Shown here in pieces: positions 1-7,655 of a stretch of 8,954 nucleotides of DNA (its first letter is position 1; each line of letters opens with the position of its first letter). The notes beneath the pieces were generated by a model. That model did no database searches. It was not told the origin of the DNA and worked only from the letters and a program-made list of their open reading frames with translations. The DNA lies in the NCBI GenBank assembly GCA_030431185.1, contig JAUIJO010000135.1, positions 1 through 8,954 of the forward strand, read 5' to 3'. The translations under genes were made by a program, and so were the position numbers. Origin of the DNA: Gammaproteobacteria bacterium (GTDB taxonomy: Bacteria > Pseudomonadota > Gammaproteobacteria > Xanthomonadales > Xanthomonadaceae).

Positions 1-2
1 TG

Positions 3-3000
3 TCGCGGGAACGCATCAGCCTCATGCAGGCGACCCCCTCGACCTGGCGCCTGCTGGTCGATGCCGGCTGGCAGGGCGACGCCGGCCTGAAGGCGCTCTG
101 CGGCGGCGAGCCGCTGCCGGCCGACCAGGCGCGCGCGCTGCTGTCGCGCACCGGTTCGCTATGGAACATGTACGGCCCCACCGAGACCACGGTGTGGTCG
201 ACCTGTGCGCGGGTGCAGGCCGATGGCGACGGCAGGCCCGACATCCACATCGGCCGGCCGGTGGCCAATACCCGCGTGTGGATACTCGATGCCCACGCAG
301 GGGCATGCCCGCGCGGCGTCCCCGGCGAGATATGCATCGCGGGGGAGGGCGTCACGCTGGGCTACCTGCAGCGCCCGGAGCTGACCGCCGACCGGTTCAT
401 CGACGTCGCACTCGGCACGTCGACACAGAACGGTCCGGCCGTCGCCCGCGAGCATGTCTACAGGACCGGCGACCTCGGGCGCTGGCGACCCGACGGCATG
501 CTCGAACACCTCGGCCGGCTCGACCACCAGGTCAAGGTGCGGGGCTACCGGATCGAACTGGGCGAGATAGAAGCCGTCCTGACCGCCCACGCAGCGGTAT
601 CGCAGGCGGTCGTCGTCGTCCGCGAGGATCGCGAGGGCGACGCGCGCCTGGTCGCGTATGTCGTCGCCACGCCACCCGGCGCGATGGACGAGGCCGGGCT
701 GAAGTCCCACCTGGCGCAGTCGTTGCCCGAGTACATGCTGCCGCAGCACTTCCTGGCGCTGGACGCCATCCCCCTGCTGCCCAACGGGAAGATCGACCGT
801 GCATCGCTGCCTGCGCCGGTCGCGAGGGTGCAGCCCTCGGCGCGGGTGGCGCCCCGCACCGCGACCGAGACCACCATCGCCCTGGCGATGGCGGAGGTCC
901 TCGGGGTGGAGCGCATCGGCGTCGAGGACGATTTCTTCACCCACGGCGGCCACTCGTTGATCGCCTCGAAGCTGGTGGCGCGCATCAACCGCGGGACGGG
1001 GGCGTCGCTCACCCTGCGTTCGCTGTTCGACGCGCCGACCGTCGCGCGCCTCGCGGCGCTGGTGGACGGGGCGGCCGTGGACGGGGCTTCGCCGGCACGC
1101 GCGGCGATCCTCCCGCGGGAGGACCAGCAGCGTGCGCCCTTGTCGCCGATGCAGGAGCGCCTCTGGGTGCTGGAGCAGATGCAGCCGGGCCGCATCACCT
1201 ACAACACCCCGTCCGCCCATCGCCTGCACGGCCCCTTCGACCATGCGGCGTTCGAACGCGCCTTCCAGGCGATGGCGTGTCGACAGCCGGCATTGAGGAC
1301 GGTGATCCGGGTGGATGACGAGGGGCCGCACCAGTGGGTCAGGGACGACCTCGACGCGGCCTTGCCGGTGATCGACCTCGAGGACGTCGAGCCGTCACGG
1401 CGCGAGGCCGTGCTTCGCGAGCGGATGGCGTCCCTGATCGCCGAACCCTTCGACCTCGAGGCAGGCCCGCTGTTCAAGGCGCGGCTCTATCGACTCTCGG
1501 CGGACGACCATGTGCTGTTCTTCATGGCCCACCACATCATCTGGGACGGCTGGTCCTTCGATGTCTTCTACGAGGAGATGTCGGCGTTGTACACGGCGTT
1601 CCGGAAGGGCGAATCCTCCCCGCTGCCCCCCCTGCGGGTCAGCTACGGCGATTTCTCGGCGTGGTACCAGGAGTGGCTGCAGGGCCCGGAGCTGGACCGC
1701 CAGCTGGGGTTCTGGAAACAGCACCTGCAGGGCAACCCCGCCCCCTTGCAATTGCCGCTCGACAAGCCCCGGCCCATGGAGGCCACCGGCGCCGGCGACA
1801 CCGAGTGGTTGCGCATCGACCGGGCGACCACGGACGCCGCACGGTCGCTGGCGGCCAGCTCCGATGCCACCCTGTTCATGGCGTTGCTGACCGCCTACTA
1901 CCTGCTGTTGCACCGCCTGGGCGGGCAGCGCGAGCTCGTGGTCGGCCTGCCCGTGCGCAACCGCGACAGGGAGGAGCTGGAATCGCTCATGGGCTTCTTC
2001 GTCAACATGTTGCCGGTCCGGGTGGCCATCGACCCCCAAGCGTCGTTCCGGGACCTGCTGTCTCGGGTGCGCGAGGTGGTGCTGGAAGCGTTCTCGCATC
2101 CCGACGTGCCCTTCGACCAGCTGGTGCAGGTGCTGGGCGTATCGCGCGACACTCGACACGCCCCGGTCTACCAGTCCACGTTCTCGTTCCAGGACGTCAG
2201 GAAGCGCCCGACCCATTGGGACGAACTCGAGCACGAGCACCTGCTGGTGTTCCAGAAAGCCAGCGCTGGCGACCTGGGGCTGTGGTTCCTGGAACATGCC
2301 GAGGGCCTGTCGGGCGTGATGAGCTACAACCTCGACGTGTTCACCGCCGCCACGGCGGAGCTGTTCGGGCAACGCTACTGCAGCCTGCTGGCCGCGGTGT
2401 TGGCCTCGCCGGACATGCCGGTATCGCAACTCGACGCGCCCTGCGAGGCGGATATCGCGATACCGCGCACCGCCAATGCGACCTGGCGTGCGTTGCCGGC
2501 GCTGCCCACGCTGGGCCGCTGGCTGTCGGCGGGACTGGATGACCACGGATCGCGGCCGGCCATCCGCTTCAATGGGCAGCGCCTCGACCACCACCAGCTG
2601 CACGATCGGAGCCTGCGCATCGCGGCCTGCCTGCAGGCCCGCGGCCTCCGCAAGGACGCGCTCGTCGGCGTCTGCATGCGACGAGGCCCCGACATGCTGG
2701 CCAGCATGCTCGCCGCGCTGCGCCTGGGCCTGGGCTACGTGCCGATGGACCCGGACTACCCGGTCGACCGACTGCAGTTCATGGTCGACGATGCCCGCCT
2801 GCCGCTGATCATCAGCGAAGGGGATCTCTGTGACGCGCTGGAGCTTCCTCGCACGGAAGTCTTCAAGGTCGATGCCGAGGCAGCGGCGTTGGCGACGATC
2901 CCGCCGCTGCCCGTGTCGACGGACCTCGCCAGTCCGGAGTCGATCGCCTACGTGATCTACACCTCCGGTTCCACCGGACGACCCAAGGGCGTGCAGGTAC

Positions 3001-4472
3001 CCCATCGCGCGGTCGTGAACTTCCTCCAGAGCATGCAGCATGCGCCGGGGCTGGCGGCCGGCGACAGGCTGGTGGCGGTGACGACCACCTCGTTCGACAT
3101 CGCCGTGCTGGAGCTGTTCCTGCCGGTGGCCGTCGGCGCGGAGATCGTCATGGCCGACCGGGAAACGGCCGCCGACGCCTTCGAGCTGGCCGCATTGCTG
3201 GACGCCAGCGAGGCCAGCGTCATGCAGGCGACCCCGTCGACATGGCGCATGCTGGTGGACACCGGTTGGCGCCCGCGGCGACCCTTCAAGGCGCTTTGCG
3301 GCGGCGAGCCGCTCGCGCCCGACCTGGCCGCCACGCTCGGCGATTGCTGCGACGCGTTGTGGAACATGTACGGTCCCACCGAAACGACGGTGTGGTCGAC
3401 GTGCTGGCAGGTGCGCGGCGACGGGGCCGGGATCAGCATCGGCGTGCCCATCGACAACACCACGGTCCACGTCGTCGACGAGCACATGCAAGCCTGCCCG
3501 CCCGGCATCGCGGGCGAGATCTGCATCGGCGGCGCCGGCGTGACGCTCGGCTACCTGAACCGCCCCGAGCTCACGACCCAGAAGTTCATCGTCGATCCTT
3601 TCGGCGGCGAGGGTGCGCGCAACGGTCCGGGGATGTTGTACCGCACCGGCGATCGCGGGCGCTGGCGCAGCGACGGGCTGCTCGAACACATGGGACGCTT
3701 CGACCACCAGGTCAAACTGCGCGGGCACCGCATCGAACTGGGCGAGATCGAGACTGCGCTGATGGCGCACGAGGCGGTCGCGCGAAGCGTCGTGGTCACG
3801 CGGGAGGATCGGCCCGGCGACGTGCGGCTGCTGGCGTACGTGGTGGCCGCCGACCGCGGCGATGCGTCCACGCAGGCATTGCTGGAGCACCTGCGCGCAC
3901 GCCTGCCTGCATACATGCTGCCGCAGCATGTCATCCAGCTGGCATCACTGCCGCTGCTGCCCAACGGCAAGATAGACCGGAACGCGCTCCCCGCGCCGAG
4001 CGTGCCCGGACCCGACCATGGCGCCACCGCCGGCCAGGGGGGCGCATCGATGGATGCACCGCGCCAGGCGGTGGAACGGCCGGCAGCTTCGACGCCCGCG
4101 GCTCCGGTGCCGGTCGTCGCGGCGCCCGCCCTTGCGGATCCGGCCGCCCGGAGCCCCCGAGTGCGTTATCTGGTGGGAGTGTGGGAGGAGCTGTTGGGCA
4201 CGAGCGTCCAGCCTTCCGACAATTTCTTCGACCTGGGGGGGCATTCGATGCTGGCGGTACAGATGGCCAATCGCGTGGCACGCGACACCGGCGTGCGCCT
4301 GAAGCTGATGCGCCTGGCCAGCCTGGACCTCTCGCAGGTCGCCGAGGCCCTGCCTGAATCAATCGGCGCCGCGCCAGGCGCGGCCAGCGTCCCCGCGGCC
4401 GGTTCGCTGATGGCGCGCCTCAAGCGTCGCATCGCTCGTTGGGCGAATGCGCCGGAGGCGCCGGCGCCATGA
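3..4472 (+). CDS. Nonribosomal peptide synthetase, 5'-partial, A(partial)-PCP-C-A-PCP, no thioesterase
   Basis: Cytoplasmic multidomain enzyme that activates amino acids as adenylates, loads them on carrier domains and forms peptide bonds. The frame is open to the left edge, so the start and the N-terminal part of the first A domain lie outside. Counting Met at 24 as residue 1, the order is as follows. The A1 remainder has NMYGPTE (48-54), YRTGDLGRW and NGKIDR (Lys256). PCP1 has GGHS with the phosphopantetheine Ser311. The C domain (about 372-806) has the intact HHIIWDG motif (His503-Gly509), YGDFSAW and GFFVN, all typical of the LCL type. A2 (about 829-1320) has YTSGSTGRPKG (Lys988), FDIAVLELF, NMYGPTE and NGKIDR (Lys1316). 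An Ala/Pro-rich linker of about 55 residues follows, then PCP2 with GGHS (Ser1408) and a basic tail. The A2 pocket code reads D-I-L-Q-L-G-M-V-W-K, close to the glycine code DILQLGLIWK; this is a prediction. In A2 the usual TGDL is TGDR. The protein ends after PCP2 with no TE, reductase or terminal C domain. Its stop overlaps the next start. Confidence 0.95.
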   Translation, partial: SRERISLMQATPSTWRLLVDAGWQGDAGLKALCGGEPLPADQARALLSRTGSLWNMYGPTETTVWSTCARVQADGDGRPDIHIGRPVANTRVWILDAHAGACPRGVPGEICIAGEGVTLGYLQRPELTADRFIDVALGTSTQNGPAVAREHVYRTGDLGRWRPDGMLEHLGRLDHQVKVRGYRIELGEIEAVLTAHAAVSQAVVVVREDREGDARLVAYVVATPPGAMDEAGLKSHLAQSLPEYMLPQHFLALDAIPLLPNGKIDRASLPAPVARVQPSARVAPRTATETTIALAMAEVLGVERIGVEDDFFTHGGHSLIASKLVARINRGTGASLTLRSLFDAPTVARLAALVDGAAVDGASPARAAILPREDQQRAPLSPMQERLWVLEQMQPGRITYNTPSAHRLHGPFDHAAFERAFQAMACRQPALRTVIRVDDEGPHQWVRDDLDAALPVIDLEDVEPSRREAVLRERMASLIAEPFDLEAGPLFKARLYRLSADDHVLFFMAHHIIWDGWSFDVFYEEMSALYTAFRKGESSPLPPLRVSYGDFSAWYQEWLQGPELDRQLGFWKQHLQGNPAPLQLPLDKPRPMEATGAGDTEWLRIDRATTDAARSLAASSDATLFMALLTAYYLLLHRLGGQRELVVGLPVRNRDREELESLMGFFVNMLPVRVAIDPQASFRDLLSRVREVVLEAFSHPDVPFDQLVQVLGVSRDTRHAPVYQSTFSFQDVRKRPTHWDELEHEHLLVFQKASAGDLGLWFLEHAEGLSGVMSYNLDVFTAATAELFGQRYCSLLAAVLASPDMPVSQLDAPCEADIAIPRTANATWRALPALPTLGRWLSAGLDDHGSRPAIRFNGQRLDHHQLHDRSLRIAACLQARGLRKDALVGVCMRRGPDMLASMLAALRLGLGYVPMDPDYPVDRLQFMVDDARLPLIISEGDLCDALELPRTEVFKVDAEAAALATIPPLPVSTDLASPESIAYVIYTSGSTGRPKGVQVPHRAVVNFLQSMQHAPGLAAGDRLVAVTTTSFDIAVLELFLPVAVGAEIVMADRETAADAFELAALLDASEASVMQATPSTWRMLVDTGWRPRRPFKALCGGEPLAPDLAATLGDCCDALWNMYGPTETTVWSTCWQVRGDGAGISIGVPIDNTTVHVVDEHMQACPPGIAGEICIGGAGVTLGYLNRPELTTQKFIVDPFGGEGARNGPGMLYRTGDRGRWRSDGLLEHMGRFDHQVKLRGHRIELGEIETALMAHEAVARSVVVTREDRPGDVRLLAYVVAADRGDASTQALLEHLRARLPAYMLPQHVIQLASLPLLPNGKIDRNALPAPSVPGPDHGATAGQGGASMDAPRQAVERPAASTPAAPVPVVAAPALADPAARSPRVRYLVGVWEELLGTSVQPSDNFFDLGGHSMLAVQMANRVARDTGVRLKLMRLASLDLSQVAEALPESIGAAPGAASVPAAGSLMARLKRRIARWANAPEAPAP
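4454..4458 (+). promoter_or_regulatory. Ribosome binding site for the first hydrolase gene
   Basis: GGAGG ends ten bases before the ATG at 4469. It lies inside the last codons of the NRPS gene. It supports choosing the ATG at 4469, which overlaps the NRPS stop as ATGA, over the upstream in-frame ATG at 4439, which would lie deep in the NRPS gene. Confidence 0.6.
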
Positions 4473-5284
4473 GCGATCCCTTCTTCTTCGGAGAACCCTC
4501 GCGTGCGCTGTTCGGCATCCTGCATGCGTACCACGCGGGACCCCAGCCCGGTCGCGGGGCGCGGCGCGCCTACCTGGTGTGCCCGCCCCTGTTGCAGGAC
4601 GCGATGCGCAGCCAGCGGGCCCTGTGGCAACTGTCCGACATGCTCGCCGAGGGCCGGTGCGACGTGCTGAGGTTCGACTGGCATGGGACGGGCGAATCCA
4701 TGGGCGAGAGCACCGACCTGCGCCTGGAGGGCATGCTTGCCGACATCGAGGCGGCGTTGCGGGAACTGTCGCTCGCCTCGCAGCCCGACGTGCTCGACAT
4801 CGTGGCGCTGCGAAGCGCTGCGCTGCCCGTGCTCGCCCACGCATCCGCCTCGCGGCAAGCCGTGCGGCTGGTCCTGTGGGATCCCGTGCTGGACGGGGCC
4901 GCGCTGGTGGAAAACTGGCGCCGGCAGCAGCAGGAGCAGCTGTCGCTCGCCGGGCGTTATCCCCTCGGAGTGCCCGCGATGGAGCCCGGTGAGTTGATGG
5001 GATACGACGTCGACGACGCATTGCTGCAATCGCTGTCCGCCATCGACCATGGCCGGGTCGAACTGCCGGCGGGCACGCACGTGACGCTGGCGGCATGGGA
5101 CGAGACGCCGGACCTCGAGGCGTTCATCGCCCACCAGCGGCGGCGCGGGATCGAGGTCGAGTGCCTGTGGCTGGAGCCCGCCGAGCGCCCGGTGTTCGAC
5201 CAGCCGCGGATGTTCGAAACCCAGCTCCTGCCGCGCAGGAGCGTGGGAATGCTGGCGCGGAAGGTGGCAGGGGTGGCCGCATGA
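4469..5284 (+). CDS. Alpha/beta-hydrolase-fold protein, resembles exosortase A system-associated hydrolase 2; nucleophile apparently missing
   Basis: A 271-residue protein with no signal peptide, so probably cytoplasmic. The N-terminal half has the fold's typical strand-loop-strand layout, with YLVCPP at the first core strand and RFDWHGTGES (residues 68-77) after the third. At the place of the nucleophile elbow it reads V-A-L-R-S-A-A (112-118), so the usual G-x-S-x-G is absent and Arg115 sits at the nucleophile position, with Ser116 beside it. LVLWDPVLDG (134-143) follows. From memory, the same pattern (an Arg in a GLRLGA-type elbow, then a LxLWxPVxxG strand) occurs in exosortase A system-associated hydrolase 2. 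No convincing catalytic His is visible near the C-terminus, so it may be non-catalytic or a partner of the next protein. The gene overlaps the NRPS before it and the second hydrolase after it by ATGA, which points to a shared job, perhaps in handling the PCP-bound product. The biochemical function is unknown. Confidence 0.8.
   Translation: MSDPFFFGEPSRALFGILHAYHAGPQPGRGARRAYLVCPPLLQDAMRSQRALWQLSDMLAEGRCDVLRFDWHGTGESMGESTDLRLEGMLADIEAALRELSLASQPDVLDIVALRSAALPVLAHASASRQAVRLVLWDPVLDGAALVENWRRQQQEQLSLAGRYPLGVPAMEPGELMGYDVDDALLQSLSAIDHGRVELPAGTHVTLAAWDETPDLEAFIAHQRRRGIEVECLWLEPAERPVFDQPRMFETQLLPRRSVGMLARKVAGVAA
5269..5273 (+). promoter_or_regulatory. Probable ribosome binding site for the second hydrolase gene
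   Basis: AGGGG ends seven bases before the ATG at 5281. The same frame is open as far back as 5095, but an upstream start would add about 60 Arg/Ala/Gly-rich residues that look like antisense or off-frame noise. The motif and the ATGA overlap both favour the start at 5281. Confidence 0.5.
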
Positions 5285-6156
5285 ACGCCGAGATGCAGCC
5301 CGTGCCGCTGACCCGGCATCATCGCAACGGCTTGGGCGAGAGCGCGCATCGCTTCGGTCCGGGACTGGTCGGCGTCCTGCACCGGCCCTGCAGCCCCGAC
5401 GGTGTCGTCCATCCGGTGGCGCTCATCCTGTTCAACGCCGGTCTGGCCGGGAGGACGGGACCGTATCGGGAATACGTGATGATCGCCCGCGCACTGGCCC
5501 GGGCCGGCTTCACCGTGTTCCGCTACGACCAGGCCGGACTGGGGGACAGCCCCGTTCCGAGGCAGCAAGGGGGCGACCGCCGCCAGCGCGAGGCCCGCGC
5601 CGCGATGACCCTGGTGGGCGCCGAGACCGGGATCATGCGATTCGTGCTGGGCGGGCTGTGCTCGGGCGCAGACGATGCATTCCACCTGGCGGTGGGCGAC
5701 GCGCGCGTGGTGGGTTGCCTGCTGCTGGACGGCCTGGGTTACACGACACCCGGTTTCTGGATCCGCCATGTGCTGCCCCGGCTGTTCAAGCCCAGGCGCT
5801 GGGTGTCCGCGCTGCGCAAGCTGAAATCGAGCGAACCCGGCCTGCTCGACATGCGCGACTTCCCCGGCCAGGACGAGGCACGCTCGCAGCTGGAGGCACT
5901 GGTGGAGCGCGACGTGCGACTGTTCTTCATCTACACGTCGGGCAGCTACTACTACGTCAACCACGAGGGGCAACTGGGCAAGGCGCTCGGGCCCGCTGCA
6001 CGATCACCACGGGTGGAAGTGGCGTTCTGGCGCGACTGCGACCACACCTTCTACCTGCGCCAGGATCGACGCAAGCTGGTGTCGCATACCCTCGACTGGA
6101 TGGGCCGCATGTTCGGGAGCGATGGGGCGGCACGGCGCTCCAAGGTCGGGCCATGA
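5281..6156 (+). CDS. Alpha/beta hydrolase with Cys-type nucleophile elbow, resembles exosortase A system-associated hydrolase 1
   Basis: A 291-residue protein without signal peptide or membrane segment. It opens with a G-V-L-H-R-P strand and a FNAGLAGRTGP loop (oxyanion region), then RYDQAGLGDS (81-90). The nucleophile elbow is G-L-C-S-G (125-129), which puts Cys127 at the catalytic position, as in dienelactone hydrolase-like enzymes, with Ser128 next to it. The likely catalytic His is His255 in CDHTF. The acid is not obvious: the region where it is expected (IYTSGSYYYVNH) has no Asp. Proteins with the NAG...GP loop, the GLCSGA elbow and the DHTF motif are, as far as I recall, common in exopolysaccharide and NRPS/PKS-like loci of Proteobacteria, and they resemble exosortase A system-associated hydrolase 1. 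It may cleave or transfer a thioester- or ester-linked acyl/peptidyl group, possibly as the missing release enzyme of the NRPS; that is inference. ATGA overlaps couple it to both neighbours. Confidence 0.85.
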   Translation: MNAEMQPVPLTRHHRNGLGESAHRFGPGLVGVLHRPCSPDGVVHPVALILFNAGLAGRTGPYREYVMIARALARAGFTVFRYDQAGLGDSPVPRQQGGDRRQREARAAMTLVGAETGIMRFVLGGLCSGADDAFHLAVGDARVVGCLLLDGLGYTTPGFWIRHVLPRLFKPRRWVSALRKLKSSEPGLLDMRDFPGQDEARSQLEALVERDVRLFFIYTSGSYYYVNHEGQLGKALGPAARSPRVEVAFWRDCDHTFYLRQDRRKLVSHTLDWMGRMFGSDGAARRSKVGP

Positions 6157-7655
6157 ACCGCGACGCGATGGGCGTGGCGACGCACTACCGTCGCTACGCC
6201 ACCGGGAACGCGCTCACCCTGCTGGCGGGGCTGGTCTCGTTCCCCCTGCTCACGCGCCTGCTCGACAACACCCAGTACGGGATGTTCGGCTACTACGGGG
6301 CCTGGATACTCATGGCCGTCGCCGTGGGCAAGTTCGGTGCCCAGCACGCCATCCTGCGCTTCTATCCGCACGACGGCGGCGCACGCGAGTTGCGCGCCTT
6401 CGCGACGAACCTGTTCTACCTGCCGCTGGGGCTCGCGTTCCTCGTCTGGGCGCTGATGGTGCTCGGCATGGTGGCGGTCGATGCGCTGAGCGGCGAGCGT
6501 CAGGGCGCGATGTTCTGGCTGGTCGTGGCGATGGCGCCCATGGCGGTGTTCTCCAGCCTGGTGGACACCGTCCAGAAGGTGACCGAACGATCGCGGCTGG
6601 TGATGTACCTGCGGGTGAGCGGCAGGTGGATCGAGCTGGTGCTCATGCTGGGGGCCGTCCTGCTGGTCCAGGCCAGTGCCGTCGCGGCCTATTCCGGGCG
6701 GTTGCTGACGGCCTTGCTGTTCGGGGTCTTCTACATCATGTGGATGCGCCGGCACCTGGCGTTCTCGCGCTCGGAGATCAACCTCTCCGAGACGCGCGCG
6801 GCATTGGCGTTCGGCATGCCGATGGCGCTGAGCGAGATCATTTCGGTGACGCTGGTTTCGCTGGACCGCTGGATGTTGAAGGACCTCACCGGGGACTTCG
6901 CGCTGGTCGGCGTCTACAGCATCGGCTCCTCGCTGGCGATGCAGGTCAGCCTGTTCATGAATGCGTCGGTGTTCGAAGCCTTCCTGCCGACGGCCAATCG
7001 CGTCTATGGCACCGACGGGGAGGCGGCATTACGCGAACTGAAGGCGCGCGTGCTGATGCCGATGACCTATGCGGCCGCGGGAATGGCGGTATTGCTGGGC
7101 TGCTTCGGCAGCGACCTGATCCTCGTTGCCAGCGGTCCCGACAAGGCGGGATCGGGTCCCGTGTTCTCCCTGCTGGCGGTCGTCTGCGTCCTGCAGCCGG
7201 TGCTGCTGCTGGCGGGATACGGCCTGCTGCTCGAGAAGCGCTCCCGCACCGTGCTCGCACTCGTTTTCGCCAGCCTGCTGGTGAACGGCGCGCTCAACTA
7301 CATCTGGATCCCTGCGCATGGGGTGATGGGCGCGGCGTGGGCGACGGTGGCGAGTTCGGCCGCGCTGGGCGTCGCGCATTGCGTGGTGGTCAAGCGGTCG
7401 TTGTTGCGATTGCCCGATGCCGTCACCGCGGTGTTCGCATGTGTCGCGGTGCTGTCGGTGATCGCATTCGCCCGTTGGCTGGACCATCAGGGCATGGAGG
7501 CGGGCTGGGCCCGGCTCCTGGTGGGAGGAGGCACGGCCGGGACGCTCTACCTGGCCTGCGTGCTTGCACTCGACGCGAGGGTACGCGGGTTGCTGCGCTC
7601 ACTGGTCCGACCACGCATATCCGGTGTCGCCTCCGGTCCAGGCGATGCCGGTTGA
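6153..7655 (+). CDS. Wzx-like polysaccharide / oligosaccharide flippase (MOP superfamily)
   Basis: An inner-membrane protein of 500 residues, the usual length for Wzx / RfbX-type exporters that flip undecaprenyl-linked oligosaccharides to the periplasmic face. About 12-14 hydrophobic segments can be counted. The N-terminal signature fits the Polysacc_synt family: an RRYATGN start, then a helix with FPLLTRLL and the QYGMFGYYGAW turn. The repeat-like second half starts at about ALAFGMPMALSEI, with SLDRWML and a VGVYSIG turn, the typical place of the family's second bundle. The start at 6153 overlaps the hydrolase stop as ATGA, with a weak AAGG seven bases upstream. The same frame is open back to 5658, but that extension lies within the hydrolase gene and is not plausible. 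As the last gene of the NRPS operon it is the transport step, so the operon's product is probably attached to, or made together with, a lipid-linked glycan. Its substrate cannot be read from the sequence. The last 109 bases overlap the convergent gene. Confidence 0.9.
   Translation: MNRDAMGVATHYRRYATGNALTLLAGLVSFPLLTRLLDNTQYGMFGYYGAWILMAVAVGKFGAQHAILRFYPHDGGARELRAFATNLFYLPLGLAFLVWALMVLGMVAVDALSGERQGAMFWLVVAMAPMAVFSSLVDTVQKVTERSRLVMYLRVSGRWIELVLMLGAVLLVQASAVAAYSGRLLTALLFGVFYIMWMRRHLAFSRSEINLSETRAALAFGMPMALSEIISVTLVSLDRWMLKDLTGDFALVGVYSIGSSLAMQVSLFMNASVFEAFLPTANRVYGTDGEAALRELKARVLMPMTYAAAGMAVLLGCFGSDLILVASGPDKAGSGPVFSLLAVVCVLQPVLLLAGYGLLLEKRSRTVLALVFASLLVNGALNYIWIPAHGVMGAAWATVASSAALGVAHCVVVKRSLLRLPDAVTAVFACVAVLSVIAFARWLDHQGMEAGWARLLVGGGTAGTLYLACVLALDARVRGLLRSLVRPRISGVASGPGDAG
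7547..7655. other. Convergent 3' overlap of flippase and beta-helix genes
   Basis: The flippase stop (TGA, 7653-7655) lies 109 bases beyond the stop of the opposing gene (TAG on the minus strand, 7547-7549), so the two coding ends overlap tail to tail. There is therefore no intergenic room for a conventional terminator between them. The only inverted repeat seen nearby, at 7663-7674, is short and has no T-run. Confidence 0.7.

Noticed and set aside
1395..3929. Antisense open frame of 844 codons within the NRPS gene
   Set aside because: It mirrors the NRPS codons in GC-rich DNA. The translation is rich in Arg, Gln, His and Gly with no domain pattern, whereas the plus-strand frame has every NRPS motif in order.
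4350..4469. Possible thioesterase remnant at the end of the NRPS
   Set aside because: Only about 40 Ala/Pro-rich and basic residues follow PCP2, with no G-x-S-x-G and no hydrolase strand pattern.
5095..5280. N-terminal extension of the second hydrolase
   Set aside because: It gives an Arg/Ala/Gly-rich segment overlapping the first hydrolase gene; the ATGA start at 5281, with AGGGG upstream, fits the family's usual start.
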